From Atrichornis clamosus (lineage: Eukaryota; Chordata; Aves; Passeriformes; Menuridae): a stretch of DNA of 64,000 bases. The number at the start of each line of letters is the position of its first letter. Within the stretch, counting starts at the first letter, position 1. The position numbers and the translations under genes are program-made. The notes under the pieces are model-generated. The model made no database searches and had not been told where the DNA came from. It saw only the letters and a program-made list of their open reading frames with translations. Shown one piece after another: positions 26,013 to 37,739 of the stretch. The stretch lies in contig WBMZ01009442.1 in assembly GCA_013400975.1 (NCBI GenBank), positions 62,001 to 126,000 of the forward strand, written 5' to 3'.

Positions 26013-27765
26013 GTAAGCCAGTGGGCAGCAGGAATGCAATTTTATTCATGATGAACTTCCACTTTTTATCTTCACAAGGAAAAATACTCTCTGGGGCGTT
26101 CTGTTTTTCACCCTTCGTTAAGAGTTTCTACTATGCTCTAAATATAGATTACTCTGTGTATAAGCACATGACAGAGTAGAGGATGGAAACATTATGTGCC
26201 CTTTTCATAGGTCTCCCTTTTCTTTCTTCAGTCAGAATGAGTGATTGGACAGCAGAACGTCATCTCCCCAAACTAACAGCTCTCTCGTTATCTGGTGTTA
26301 AGGGGGTTGCACCAAAATCAAAAGATTGCAGGTAGAGAAACCATGAGAACTCAACTCTGGTTCCCAGGTCAGATTGCAGACAGGCTTTCTGCCACCAGAA
26401 GAGAGTCTGTCTGTTCTTCCCTGGCACCTCTTTTTCCTTATTCTTCCTGGGAACCTGCTCCACAAAGGTGGGAGGCAACTCTGTGAGCCATGACAATCTC
26501 AGCATCCACCAGCTACAAAGGGCTTAAACAACAGGCCAGATGGATCAACTTACAGTCCTTATTTCATAGTCATCTATCCTCAAACCAGGTGCACAGCAGG
26601 ACAGGAGGAAGGGTTGGAGCTGAAGGCAAAGTTCAGGACAGCAGAGTTGACACTCGTGTCTCTACACATGCAGTACAGCTTGCATGGCAGCCTGTATCTT
26701 ATGCTGGGAACCACACCAAACTGCATCAGAAAAACTGAAATTTATGTGATGGGAACAAAATACACAAATTTAGGAGCTGGAATAAAACCAGTTACATATT
26801 TTTCTGGGTAATGTCAATGATAAATTACTAGATTTGGTAACTAGATTTTACAGAAGTATGAATCTTGCATGTGTCCAGAAGAGAAGATTTAAAGTGAAAT
26901 GGGATACAATGTGGTAGGAAAGAATTCCAAATGGCTACCACTAGTAAAAACACAGTTTGAATCTGTTGTCTAAGCAGAAACATGCAATTTTCCAGGATAT
27001 AAATAGAGTTGGTGAAGTCCTGTGTCAACAAAAGTGCAAAAATGGTTTAAGGTAAGTTAATAGAAAGGTCATAGTTCAGTGCCAATCATTTCAAGTCAGA
27101 GTCTTCTGACTGCATATCAAATGTATACGCACTGCTCTAGTTTCAAGCTAATTGATTTGGGATTTTCCAGTGCTCTGTACTGCTTGATCAGGAACACATG
27201 AGACCACAGAAGTGTCAAAGGATATCATTGGCAATACCCCAGTAGCAAATCTTTCCTCTTTTCTTGCATGGTCCGTTTAATTGGACACTCATATCAGAGG
27301 CAGATTCATTGCAAAACACATTTTTCATTTTTATGCCCTTTTATGAAAGCTGTACAGTTATATGCTTAAAAGACTTTGGCTAAAATGTTATGTGAAAATG
27401 GATAACATTTACTTTTCCTAAACTTGAGGTGGAGTAAGCGGTTCACATTTGTGAATATCCCTGAATGAGATGTATTTTTATTAGCATTTCTAGTTACAAG
27501 GTATTACCATATGTCTGATTTAAAATGCATTTTTGAAAGATTAAATTCAAAATACCTACTCTCTTTATGCATACGGGGAGGTCCAACAAATCATACAAGA
27601 TGCATTAGGGAATACTGAAAAAAAGGCTGGTGGATGACTTGCTTTTCCTCATTTTAGCTCTTTATGCCAACCTGAGGATATCTTAAGTACATTACAGAGG
27701 CTTTCTGCCCAGCAATGGTTGTTTAGAATGCTGGCATTATCTGAAGTGGTCCAAGCTGACAAAAC
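26013..27765. other. No gene recognised
   Basis: Short overlapping frames only. A search by eye for an acceptor continuing the 24-26 kb candidate in phase found nothing convincing. Confidence 0.5.
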
Positions 27766-27769
27766 AATC

Positions 27770-27862
27770 AAACCTGAGCCCCCATGTTTTATGGAAGGAA
27801 AATTCCCATTGACGTCAATGGGAATTTTGCCTGACTACAAAATAAAGAAATTGGCCCCAAAC
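27770..27862 (+). mobile_element. Relic of an old amniote interspersed repeat
   Basis: The segment has the layout of an old repeat seen in birds, crocodilians and turtles. Its core is a 'CCATTGACnTCAATGGGA' word, followed by TTTTGCCTGA, and it ends with AATTGGCCCC at about 27851-27860. In most such copies the centre reads GACTTC; here it is GACGTC, which makes the core fully palindromic. The family name is not certain, and the bounds are approximate. The 86-codon frame at 27719-27979 crosses it and is not a gene. Confidence 0.45.
27799..27828. promoter_or_regulatory. Perfect 30-bp palindrome centred on TGACGTCA
   Basis: The 30 bases are identical to their own reverse complement, with arms AAAATTCCCATTGAC and its complement. 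The middle eight bases, 27810-27817, are TGACGTCA, the full consensus site bound by CREB/ATF proteins. The palindrome is directly visible. A regulatory role is only possible, because the core could have arisen by a single change in a near-palindromic repeat. Confidence 0.4.
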
Positions 27863-28440
27863 GATATCTCCAAAGGGGGCTTTACTCATGGTGTACAGCT
27901 GTATCTTATGAGCCAAATCTTCAGGATTCCATTATCCATCTCCCAGCCATTAGTGAAATTACTAAGTAAGCCAAAGTAAGAATGATACCTCTGCTCTGGT
28001 AAGTGAGGCTAAAACACGTGCCACATACTCTGCATGTACGCGCACAGCTTACAGTCATGTCATTGCTCTCAGAAAGCTACAGTAACAGGCCACCATGCTT
28101 GCTACAGTAAAGTGAAGGGAATTCACAGCACAGTCATCAAAGCGATAGACCACCGTAAAAGTTAGCAATGAAAGGACCTATGGTTAGGTTCAAAAATACT
28201 TAGGCCTGTGAAAAGGGTTTGTTTGGGTTTTTTTTCAATTTGGTTCTTTTTATCCAGTAACTTCTTGATATAATATACAGCAATAGTTCTCTGAAAGTAC
28301 AGATCAAAAGTCCAGGACTCTGCTCCTTCAGGAAATTGCCCAGATCTCCCTCTTTCTCTCTGGACCAATGAAGTTAGCTCTCTTTTTTGCATTTACTTGG
28401 ACAAAATTGGCTACATTCACTTCCCTTTTCTTCCCCACAG

Positions 28441-28563
28441 CTAAGGTTTAAAGGCACTCAAGTGGGAGATCTGAATCTTCTCATCCTTAAGATGAAGAGG
28501 GCCTCAATCCAGATTTCCTACACCTCCAAGCTGAAGGCTCACACCACTACATTATTACGTAGA
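28441..28563 (+). other. Exon-like open segment
   Basis: A strong acceptor-like tract (CTTCCCTTTTCTTCCCCACAG, ending at 28440) is followed by 123 bases open in the frame starting at the first base. A GTAAGA donor-like site comes at 28564. The 41 codons include GTQVGDLNLLILKMKRAS and a basic tail. The length is a multiple of three. No family is recognised. The phase (0) does not match the 24-26 kb candidate exons directly. It may be chance. Confidence 0.15.
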
Positions 28564-28718
28564 GTAAGATGGGAAGGGTGTCTTCATGCTCTAACTTTAT
28601 AATGAAGGTGGCACCCACAAACAAATTTTGTGAGGAATGCCGTGGTTAGTATATTTTGAGTAGGCCCTGCTTTCCAGATGAAGTCTCTCAGCATGCTTTG
28701 GGTGAGGAGGTGATTCTG

Positions 28719-28756
28719 AACCCCGGGCAAGCTTATCAACCCCAGGCAAGCTCAAT
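28719..28756. repeat. Short tandem duplication, 19-bp period
   Basis: Two imperfect copies of a 19-base unit beginning AACCCC(G/A)GGCAAGCT lie side by side. This is a local duplication with no implied function. Confidence 0.65.
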
Positions 28757-28759
28757 CTG

Positions 28760-29635
28760 TCCATGGTTACTTAGTTTACTGGGGTAGTCTTCTCTCACAT
28801 ACTCCATTTCCGTCCCGTACCATCACTGGCCCATGTAACCATGTGAAGTGCCAAATGACATTAGCAGCTCAACAACAAAATTCAAAGAGGAGTCCTTTGT
28901 CACCAGTAAAAAGCCATGAAGCCTTGGTGAATGAGCCCATGTATTTACATACTTTCTGTTTTAAGAAACTTTGCTCCACAAATGGGAAATGCTAAGCCAC
29001 CATGCCTTGTGCATTGCCTGCTACATGACGTCTTATCCAATACCACCCTGACACAGATCCTATAATGCAACATGTGTTCTGGCCTAGGCAACCTGCACAC
29101 TGGTGTTTCAATGGGCAAGTACTGAATGCAGGTTATGGAGAATGTAGCCTTGTTGAACAATGAGATTGCTGAATAATAACATATGGGGTTTCTCCTGATC
29201 TTCACTTCTTCTGGCATCACCAGCTAGAATAACATTAAAATAAGAGTATGGATCAAAATATGAAAGAAATAGAAAAGCAAGAATTCTTTCCAAAGGTCAT
29301 TGAAAATTCACCTTGAATATGTGGGGGCTTAAATATCAGGATGTGCATCAGAAATAGCTTATCACCATCAGTCAGAAATCCTGTAAGGAACAGAACTTTA
29401 GCAATCCTTTTTTATGTTCCTTTACTGTATCCAGTGACAGTGTTGATATTTGGTGAGCTGTTCTCAAGCTGTGTGTGATAAAGGTCTGACAGTCCAGTGA
29501 CATGCTTACTGTATGGTCCGTCCACATACCAGTCAGCTACCTGGGAGCTCCCACCTTGATGGCCTCTGACTCTCCTTTTTAGTAATCAGGACATGTCATT
29601 GAGGATTAAAGCATGGCATTATATTCGTTTCAGCA
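28760..29635. other. No gene recognised
   Basis: Only short frames on the minus strand are present. No recognisable repeat end or motif was seen. Confidence 0.5.
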
Positions 29636-29639
29636 GTTG

Positions 29640-29890
29640 AATGGGCTGCTGCCACAGTAATGCTGGTATTTCCCTGGTCAGGAAGTGAGCCATATTGGCA
29701 CAGTCCAAACAGCAAGCACACATCTCCCCCACAAACATGCTCAGTGATACTGTCAGACCATCCTCGTAGAGAAGTCCAATAAGACTGTCTGGTGTATCAG
29801 CCAGTCCTCCCAATTTTATGCCATCAGTGAACTTAGTGAGGGTACACTCTGCCCCATCATCCAGATCTTTAATGTAGTTTTTCTCTTCAT
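29640..29890 (-). mobile_element. CR1 LINE reverse-transcriptase fragment, inactivated
   Basis: The minus strand encodes IKDLDDGAECTLTKFTDGIK followed by LGGLADTPDS. This is the CR1 reverse-transcriptase segment normally reading 'INDLDDGTECTLSKFADDTKLGG'. The catalytic F-A-D-D box has become F-T-D-G, losing the second catalytic Asp. The similarity is strong at 29785-29884 and fades toward 29640. The 99-codon frame on the minus strand at 29619-29918 is this relic surviving open by chance. The flanks are not recognisable CR1, so the piece is truncated on both sides. Confidence 0.8.
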
Positions 29891-32160
29891 AGGGTGAAAA
29901 AACCTTGCAGTTTTTCAAACTGTGACCTGATTTTCATGTTCTGTTGATGACTTCTCAACAACAGCATAGGTTAAAATAAGTTGCTAGTTAAAGTCAGGTA
30001 TCTGCCAAAGAGAAAAAGCAATTAATATATAGAGTTATGCTTTTAAAATTGATGCAGAAATTTCCCTGACATTGAAATGCACATCAGAAGTGCCGCCAGC
30101 TAATGTGATCAAATTGATCTCCTAAAGATGAAGTAACAACATGTGTTTCACCTTCACCAGGCTTCTTTCACAACATACTTCTTGCAGAAAAACAACTTTT
30201 GTCAGCTTTCTGGAGTCAGTGAACCTCTACTGCAGCAGGCCTGGGTGACAGCCAGAAGGTGATTGTCTTCAGAGGATTATGGGTAATGCCTTGCTAATTA
30301 ACTATAATGGTAACCTGGTAATGTTTAATAGTGGGTTAGGCATTGCTTTCCCCTCTGTCAGATGTTATCCGTTCAAGGAGAAAAAATATTTGTAAGGTGA
30401 TTTCACTTATGGTTTCAACATATTCTAAATGAACAATCTTTGTTCTCCCACAAATGGTATTGTGTTGGATAACACAATTGACAAGGTTTCATAAATCCTT
30501 TTCCAAGTTCAGCTTAATTGCAATTCAATATCCTTTTGTTTCTATTAACCCAGGTAAATAAATAGAGTGAACCGGCAATTTTGAACTGTGATCTATGGCA
30601 CAGTACCCAGTGTACTGGCACACACTGAGTTCTTGCAGATCACAGATCTGCAAGAAACATGTTTGTGTCTTCCAACAAAATGTCATCAAACCTCTGAAGG
30701 AATCCATATTTATACTTTGCATAGTGTGCTACAGCTTCACATTAGAAGCAGGCAGGCAGACTCCATAGCAGCAGGCTTAAAACAGGGAGAGGAAAGATTC
30801 CTCCTTTGAACCTTGCTCTTTCCAAGTACTAGTATCATAATTTATTTAAACTAATTTATTGTATAATGAAAGCAATTATCTTTTTGCTCCCATTCTTTCC
30901 ACTTTCCACACAATTCCTTTGTTATTTATTATAAGATGATCTTCTGGAGCTTTTCCTCCACTACCTAATACCCCAGTTCTCTGACAATACAATATATATT
31001 TTACAATTCACTTTATCCCTCAGTGGCGAAAACCCCTTTCAATCCCTAACTAGCAAATACTCACCATAAAATTTAAAATACTATGGTGAGATCCTCTATC
31101 AAAGAAATTCTAAAAAATCTCCGCTGTTAGAGGATAAATAACTGCTTAAAAGACTGATGCTAAGAGGTCACTTTTCATAGAAGTATAACTCTGTTGTCCT
31201 ATGTTAAACTGTTCTGGAATCTGTCCTGTGTAACACATTTACACGGGAACTGGATGAACAAGAAGGCAGCAATTCTTGCAGATCATATAAAATAGACCAG
31301 AGTAGCCACAATCAAGATAAATGCAAAGAATTGCAGAAGAATCTTCTTGGGCTAAGGGACAAAATATAATTTGGAGTTTATTTGACAAGGGTAAAGCAAT
31401 GCACACAGGAAAAAAATACACTATGGTTCATTTATTTATTAATTCCCACTATTAAGGAAACCCGTTCTGGAGTAATGATGAATAATTACTTACAAAAACA
31501 GTGTCATGCACAGTAGTGGTCCAAAAGACACCTAGGACATTAGGAAATATTAGGAAGGAAACCAAGAACAAAATACATTTATTTGATCCACGTAGTACAT
31601 ATGTGTTGAATAAAATAATGGAAATAGAGAAAATACAGACAAAAGTATCAGAGTGATTAGACTGAAACAGTTTCTATATGTGGACAGATCAGGAGTAGTA
31701 GGACATTCTTAATCCTGGACGAGAATCCTGAAGTCTCTGAGGACAGTTTGATGGGGGGAGCTACTTGGGTACATTAATTCACTGGCCCAGACAAAAGCAT
31801 AAAGACATTGTAACAAGCAATGATTGGGGGCGGGGGGGGAACTTTTGGCACATAGAGACTGTAATCTACTAACTACCAGAAGTTGTGAGAGTATAACAAA
31901 GAAAGATAATACTTGCCTTGGTCTTGCATTATTCTTTAAATATCTTGTCTCAGGCATCAGTCTCTGGTGGTACTAAGATAGATGGTCTGGCCTTATGTCG
32001 TAGTTTATCTCTTCTTAGGACCTCCTTATGTGAGATTCACTTCATGTCCCTCTGGATAAGGATTGCTAAAGTGAAGAAACCTACACCTGAAGTTGTCACC
32101 AGAGCTCTCATTATGCTGAGAATCAGGCATTTTTAGGACATGATTCATGCAAACTAGTTT
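29891..32160. other. No gene recognised
   Basis: AT-rich DNA with short frames. A G-rich tract (five Gs, a C, then eight Gs) lies at 31826-31839. Nothing else could be assigned. Confidence 0.55.
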
Positions 32161-32166
32161 AGACAC

Positions 32167-32525
32167 AGTCGTGGTTTAATCCCAACCAGCAGCCAAGCCC
32201 CATGCCACCACACCAAAGATCCCCCTCCCTCCTTCTTCCCCCCACTTTATATACTGAGCATGATGTCATATGGTCTGGAATATCCCTTTGTTCAGCTGGG
32301 GTCACCTGTCCCAACCGTGTCCCTTCTCAATCCCCCACTCACCCCCAGTCTCCTTACTAGTGCAGCAGTACGAAAGGAAAAGAAAAGGCCTTGGCTCTGT
32401 GTAAGCCCTGCACAGCAATAACAAAAACTTCTCAATATTATCAACACTGCGTTCAGCACAAATCCAAAATAGAGCCCTGTACCAGTCACTGTGAAGAAAA
32501 TTAACTCTACCCCAAAATCAGCACA
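32167..32525 (-). mobile_element. Solo LTR of an avian ERVL-like endogenous retrovirus, internally deleted
   Basis: The plus strand begins (A)GTCGTGGTTTAATCCCA and ends AAATTAACTCTACCCC...CAGCACA. This is the antisense of a widespread avian LTR whose sense strand starts TGTCCTGGTTT and ends in AAACCACGACA. A TATA box in the sense direction is visible as CTTTATATA on the plus strand at 32245-32253. The five bases GACAC flank both sides (32162-32166 and 32526-32530), a target-site duplication of the length typical of ERVL. No retroviral coding sequence is adjacent, so this is a solo LTR. It is shorter than its neighbour at 32830 because the stretch between the terminal C-rich part and the TATA region is missing. 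The first base has mutated from T to A. Confidence 0.8.
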
Positions 32526-32829
32526 GACACCTAGCTCAGAAAGAAATGAATCATACTTTACAAAAGTTTGTTTATCTCCATTGACTACAAAGGCAGTCAG
32601 AAGTGATTATTTTTATTGTAGATGCTTATATTTAGTCCGATGAATTTCATCCACTTTATTTTTTCCCCACTGCTACTAGAATAAAACTTGTTAGGAGTGA
32701 AGCAGAACAGAAACAAGGCCAATTAAGCACTGTAGATGCACATTCATGACAATTACCCAGGCCACATTTTGAACTATGATTTCCAGGGATTCAGGAGAGG
32801 TTAATGGGCTCATATGGCAGTTCAATTCT
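32526..32829. other. Spacer between the two solo LTRs
   Basis: About 300 bases of AT-rich sequence separate the two LTRs. No gag, pol or env similarity, primer-binding site or polypurine tract was seen. The two LTRs are therefore not the ends of one provirus. Confidence 0.6.
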
Positions 32830-33380
32830 TGTCATGGTTTAACCATGCTAGGCAGCTAAGTACTGTTTCCATGCAGTTGCTCACTCACACCCTCACAGCA
32901 AGACAGAGGGAGAATCAGAAGGGGAGAAGTGAGAAAACATGTGTGCTGAGATAAAGAAAGTTTAATTATTTGAAAAAAAGGAGGGGAAAAATTGACAATC
33001 AAAAAAAACATACTATACAAAAGAAAAATAGTTGTTCACTACCAACCTACTGATGCCCAGCTGGTACCTTAGTAATGGCAGCCCCCACAAAGCTTCCACC
33101 CCCTAGATTTATTGCTGACACCATATGGTCTGGAGCATCCCTTTGGTCAGTTGGGGTTGGGTCTCCTGGCTTTGTCCTCTCCCAGCTTCTTGCACATTGC
33201 CAGCCTACTCACTTGTGGAGCAGTCTGAGAAGCACAAAAGGCCTTGACCCTGTGTAATCACTCAACGGTAACAAAAACATCCCAATGTTATCAACACTGT
33301 TTTCAACATAAATCCGAAATGCAACACCCCACAATCTTCTATGAATAAATTTAAGTCTCTCACAGCCAAACAAAGTACCA
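32830..33380 (-). mobile_element. Second solo LTR of the same ERVL-like family, fuller length
   Basis: It begins TGTCATGGTTTAACCATGC on the plus strand and runs to about CAAAGTACCA. It is the same family and the same antisense orientation as the LTR at 32167. It keeps the middle part missing there, including an A-rich stretch at 32940-33040 that in sense would carry the polyadenylation region. Shared blocks include CCATATGGTCTGGA, CATCCCTTTGGTCAG, AAAGGCCTTG and TTATCAACACTG. The TATA region is eroded. I could not find a convincing target-site duplication (flanks ATTCT and ATCAA). Differences from the first copy indicate an independent insertion. Confidence 0.75.
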
Positions 33381-33587
33381 ATCAAAATAAGGAAAACCTC
33401 CAGTAGGTAATCTGTAGGCACCATCTCCATAACACTCTAGAGAGATTTTGTAGCTGCACTTCTGATCAGGATATCTATGACATAAGGAAGGCCTTCCTAG
33501 GATTCCTCCAACAGCTACTGGGGAGAGGATGAGAGTATTCCATTTTGGCAAAGTCTGTCAACTAGCACTGATGGCAAGCTGAGTTTT

Positions 33588-33615
33588 GTATATGTATATA
33601 TATATATATATGTAC
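33588..33615. repeat. Short TA microsatellite
   Basis: A run of TA dinucleotides, interrupted once by TG near its start, lies downstream of the second LTR. It is far shorter than the one near 50 kb. Confidence 0.8.
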
Positions 33616-33639
33616 AGACACTATACCTAAAATGCAGAG

Positions 33640-36600
33640 AAGTGAGAAGACTTTCTTGCTGCCAGTTCAGGCAGATACCTCCCAGGATTTGCTTTTCACC
33701 TACCTGCACATACATTGTCAATACACAGGCAAAGAGCTGTCAAAATATTTCATCATGCACATTTAAATGCGAACAACCAGAACTTCCCAAGTGCTAGATT
33801 GTGCTCTATTTTAAGCAAAACACTTCACTAAAACCATTGTGATACTGATTAAAAACACAACAATAAGGTCAGGTATGTAGAATTTCCACCTTCAGTGGTG
33901 GTCCAAATTTCTCTTGTGCCTGAGTTTAAACCTAAAAAGATGTGCTGTTTCTTCTGGTTTGGATTAAAAAATGAAAAATAAATATTTTTCATGGAGTCTT
34001 ACAGGGGTTTTGGCCTTCCTGAATGACATTGCATCTGGATTTCTCCACCCTTTTGTTTGGGTGGGAGACCCAAATGGAACTCACTAGCACAATCTTTGGC
34101 ATCTCCAAAGTTTTGGCAATCTGTTTAGGCTAAATAGGTCAACAGGGTGGAGATAGCTCCTAAAGCTTCAAACTGTTCTTGGAAGTTAAAACATCACCAG
34201 CTATTTCTATCAACATGTAGGTTAAGATCGGAGTCACATGAAGCGTAAGAAAATCCTGGTTTACCAACGTACAAAGAGGTCAACAACTCTGAATTGGAGA
34301 GAAGTAGGGTAAAGACTGCCTGTTGTGGCCCCAAAACAAACTTTAAAAGGTTTATAAGGAGGAACTAGGAACGATAAGGAGAGTGTTCTGGACTGTCGTG
34401 TTGGCTGCATCACTAGAGGCAGGGATGCAAAGGCAGAAGAGGTGTGGCTGAGCACTGTGGACATGTATGATGTGACTCCAATGTTTATGGAAAGAGAACC
34501 GCAGCCAAATATTTGGAACCTGATGAGCATTCTCAGCTGCAAATAGCAGTTATTTCAACAGGCAAATGGGGTTTATACTAGACTTTCTGGACCTTAGACT
34601 TTCTGTGCCCTGTTTTACTTCCTCATTAAGAATCTTGTTCCACCTCTTACACTTTGTAAAACATATGCCACAAAAGCTTCCAATATATGAAACTAAGAAA
34701 TTTCCAGATGCAAGGGGGTAGGAGCATGACAGATAACCTACTCTTTCCTCCATTTTTAATATTATTATTGCATTAACCCTACAAGCAAAAATATTTTTGT
34801 GCAAATTACAATTTCAGTATTTATGTGCTACAAGGTAGTCATAATCCAAATCATCATGTATGCTGGCAAAATAGCACCTAAGGGTAAAATGATATCTGAG
34901 TAAACTTGCTCCTGTAGTGTCTTTCATCCCAAATGCCTCTCAGTTTTAATGAGTAGAATAAGGACTATAAGGCCACTCTCCAAAATTCTTCTAACAAAGC
35001 CATGCCATATCAGTGTCATCACAAAAGTTCTTTGTACATAAACCCATAATCTTTGTTCATTAGGCATCGTGTGGTCGCATGATGTATTAGTGTCATACAG
35101 TCTCTTAAAAGCTACAGCGTTCAGATATTTGAGTAGCAAACTATTTTAACAAAGGAGAAAAACACAGAATTTGAATTTTAATATTTTTAGTTATTAGCAA
35201 AATGAAAAACACAGATCAGTGATATCTGTCTAAATCTGATATAAATGCAAGTGTGCGTTTGTTTGAGAACACATATTAATAGTTAAAATTAATAATTATG
35301 CCAGGGTCATTTTGTTTAAAATGGCACAAGGCTGGATATCATAGAGAATTTGGGATTTTCATGGGCACTATAGAATGAAGAAACTGTCACTGCTGGTATT
35401 GTTTATACTTTCAATATCATCCAACATTTCTTTTTTTATTTTAAAGTCTCTGGTGCTTTTTGTCTAGGATCCTGCTGGGTTTATACACTCTCAGACTTTG
35501 TTCATCTCATTTGGTTAACTCATTATTTCAGTACTGTCACATGTACAGAATTTTGTATTGGCTGCACATGTTTATATGAATGGATTTACATTTTTAAACT
35601 AGCAGTATGATCTTGCGTACCCCTAAATTATGTGAAAATTACCAGCACATAAATAGCTGTCTGAGTGCATGTGTCTAGAAGTCCCAGTAGAGCGTGAAAA
35701 GTGGTTAACCTACCAATATACAGGCACATACCAATTTTGTGTACTCCATACATTTGCACTAAGAGTTAGATTTTCCACTCTAACTGCCCTATATTTGGAG
35801 ATGGTAGAGAAAAGGGTGGGAAAAGAAAAAAGCTGATCGCAAATCCTTAATCCCAGGAGATCTGTATTTAGAAGTATGTCCTTTTATTTTCCACGGGCTG
35901 GAGAGCCTCAAACACACCTCAGTGTTAGCCTGCTCTACTGTTAATGTATGGCAAATGGTTTTTATTTATTTCAAGGGTGAAAATATGACCAATGCACAAA
36001 ATGCTTCCATAATGCCATGAGCTTTCTGAAGGCAGAGGATTCTATTGCAGCAGAAAAATTTCTTCTGGCTGCTCCAGTAATTTTAAAATCACATTGTACT
36101 ACATAAAAAGACAGAAGGATTTAGCGAAGCCTATTCTAGATAAAGCATTGAATACCAGAGTGAGCTGATGTTAGGTGTTACTAGGAGATATGGAGGCATA
36201 TTCTCAGCTGGCATAGGCCATTCCAAAAGCTACACTCACTTAAATTATCAAAGGATCTGACATTTAGTCCATTAAAAAAAATGGAAAATTGAGTCAACTG
36301 AGTCTTTGTACAACATGTTGTAATGATAATTTTTTAAAAATGCAATTTGGGGAATGTACTCCCCAACACTAAATCATACTGCAAGGAAAGCACCAACAAG
36401 CACATTAATGGATGTCGCTCTAACTTTTAACTGCATGCAAGACAGACGATATGCTGTGTCATGCAACAGGAGAGATGCCTGGTTCCAGTCAGAGGTTCTG
36501 ATGGAGGGTTTCACAATCCTCCATTATAGCACTGGAAAACAGTCTATTTCCTGAGTGGAAGACACAGGAAAAACTGTTGCCTTCATGAAAATGTAACAGA

Positions 36601-37235
36601 AATTAGCATTCTAAGAAGTTTCAGCCAAATACAGAGACTAGATTCTTTTGCGGAGACCATCCATGCCAATTTGGCCATTAGACCAATGACTGATTTTTCC
36701 AAGCTTTTTAAAAGATATTTTCAGTACTATATTCTACACAAGTATTATTATTGTTTTTCCATTCTAGGCATTGCCATCAAAAATGATCATCTTTTAAACT
36801 TAAATCTGATGTCACTGACAGGTTATTTAACATGTTAAGACCTGGACAAAGCATTAACACAGCCTACAGGCCCCGGTTTTCACCCTCTGTGAAACTCCTA
36901 AGAAATGGAGTCTCTCTCTCCCAAGGTCTCTCTAAGCAGGTGTTGTACAGACCTCCAGCTCAGCTCCTTGGGAAGAGATCAGTTTTGCTTCAGTCTCTGC
37001 CCCCACTTTGCTGGGTGGCCTTTGAGTACCTGGCTGCTGTTTCTCCAACCAGAAAATATGTGCAGTGATATTGATCTCTTTAGAATAGCCATGAAAGCAC
37101 TGAAGAAATTACAACCAGTGCATTACAGAAACCACGGCACAACTCACAGTGAATAATTACTTTGTAATTGTCATTTTTATTAGGATATTAAGACCTGGAT
37201 CAATATTTTAACAGTCTCTGTAAAAGTCCTTGGGT
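33640..37235. other. No gene recognised
   Basis: AT-rich DNA with only short frames. No transposon end or gene motif was recognised. Confidence 0.55.
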
Positions 37236-37239
37236 TACA

Positions 37240-37640
37240 TGACCATCATAGGTTTGCCTTGTCCTAGGAATGCCCCAGAGGATGGAATTGCCAGGGAGTA
37301 GTGGAGTGGAGCTGCCCACTCAGGCGAGTCAGGAGCTGCATCCCCCCACACACAGTCCAGGCAGGGGCCTTCTGGCAGGTGGAGGTCTGCAGCCCCCAAG
37401 CAGGATGATGGTGGTGGCAGGGACAGCACTGCCACCCTACTGACCATCACTGGAGACAGTGAGGGAAGGTGGCAGGGCTGGACTCCACCCTGACAGCCCC
37501 ACCAGGCTCTGTGGGGTCTGGGCTGGACACAGCGCTGCTGGCAACATGGCCACAGTCAGACCTGGGTCCCAGGTGGTGGGCCTGGGGTGCTGGCTGAGCC
37601 CTGGGGGACAGGAACATCTGGGGCACTGAACCCCTACATG
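37240..37640. other. GC-rich, CpG-poor block
   Basis: Individual 60-base lines here reach about 63-70% GC, against an AT-rich background. Yet only two CpGs (near 37324 and 37533) occur between 37261 and 37630. Three overlapping open frames on the minus strand (for example 37437-37655 and 37447-37731) are rich in P, S, A and G. They look like composition artefacts. The block may be a foreign or formerly methylated insertion whose CpGs have decayed. I do not recognise its family. Confidence 0.5.
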
Positions 37641-37739
37641 CCAGACACATTTCATTCATTAAGCTCCTTTTTAAGCTGCTAGCATCTTGCCTGCTCTGTT
37701 GCACTTGCAGGGCTGCTCCACAATCTTGCACTTTTAGTG

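Noticed and set aside
32167..33380. A provirus bounded by two LTRs
   Set aside because: Only about 300 bases lie between the LTRs, with no retroviral coding similarity, and the first LTR has its own target-site duplication.
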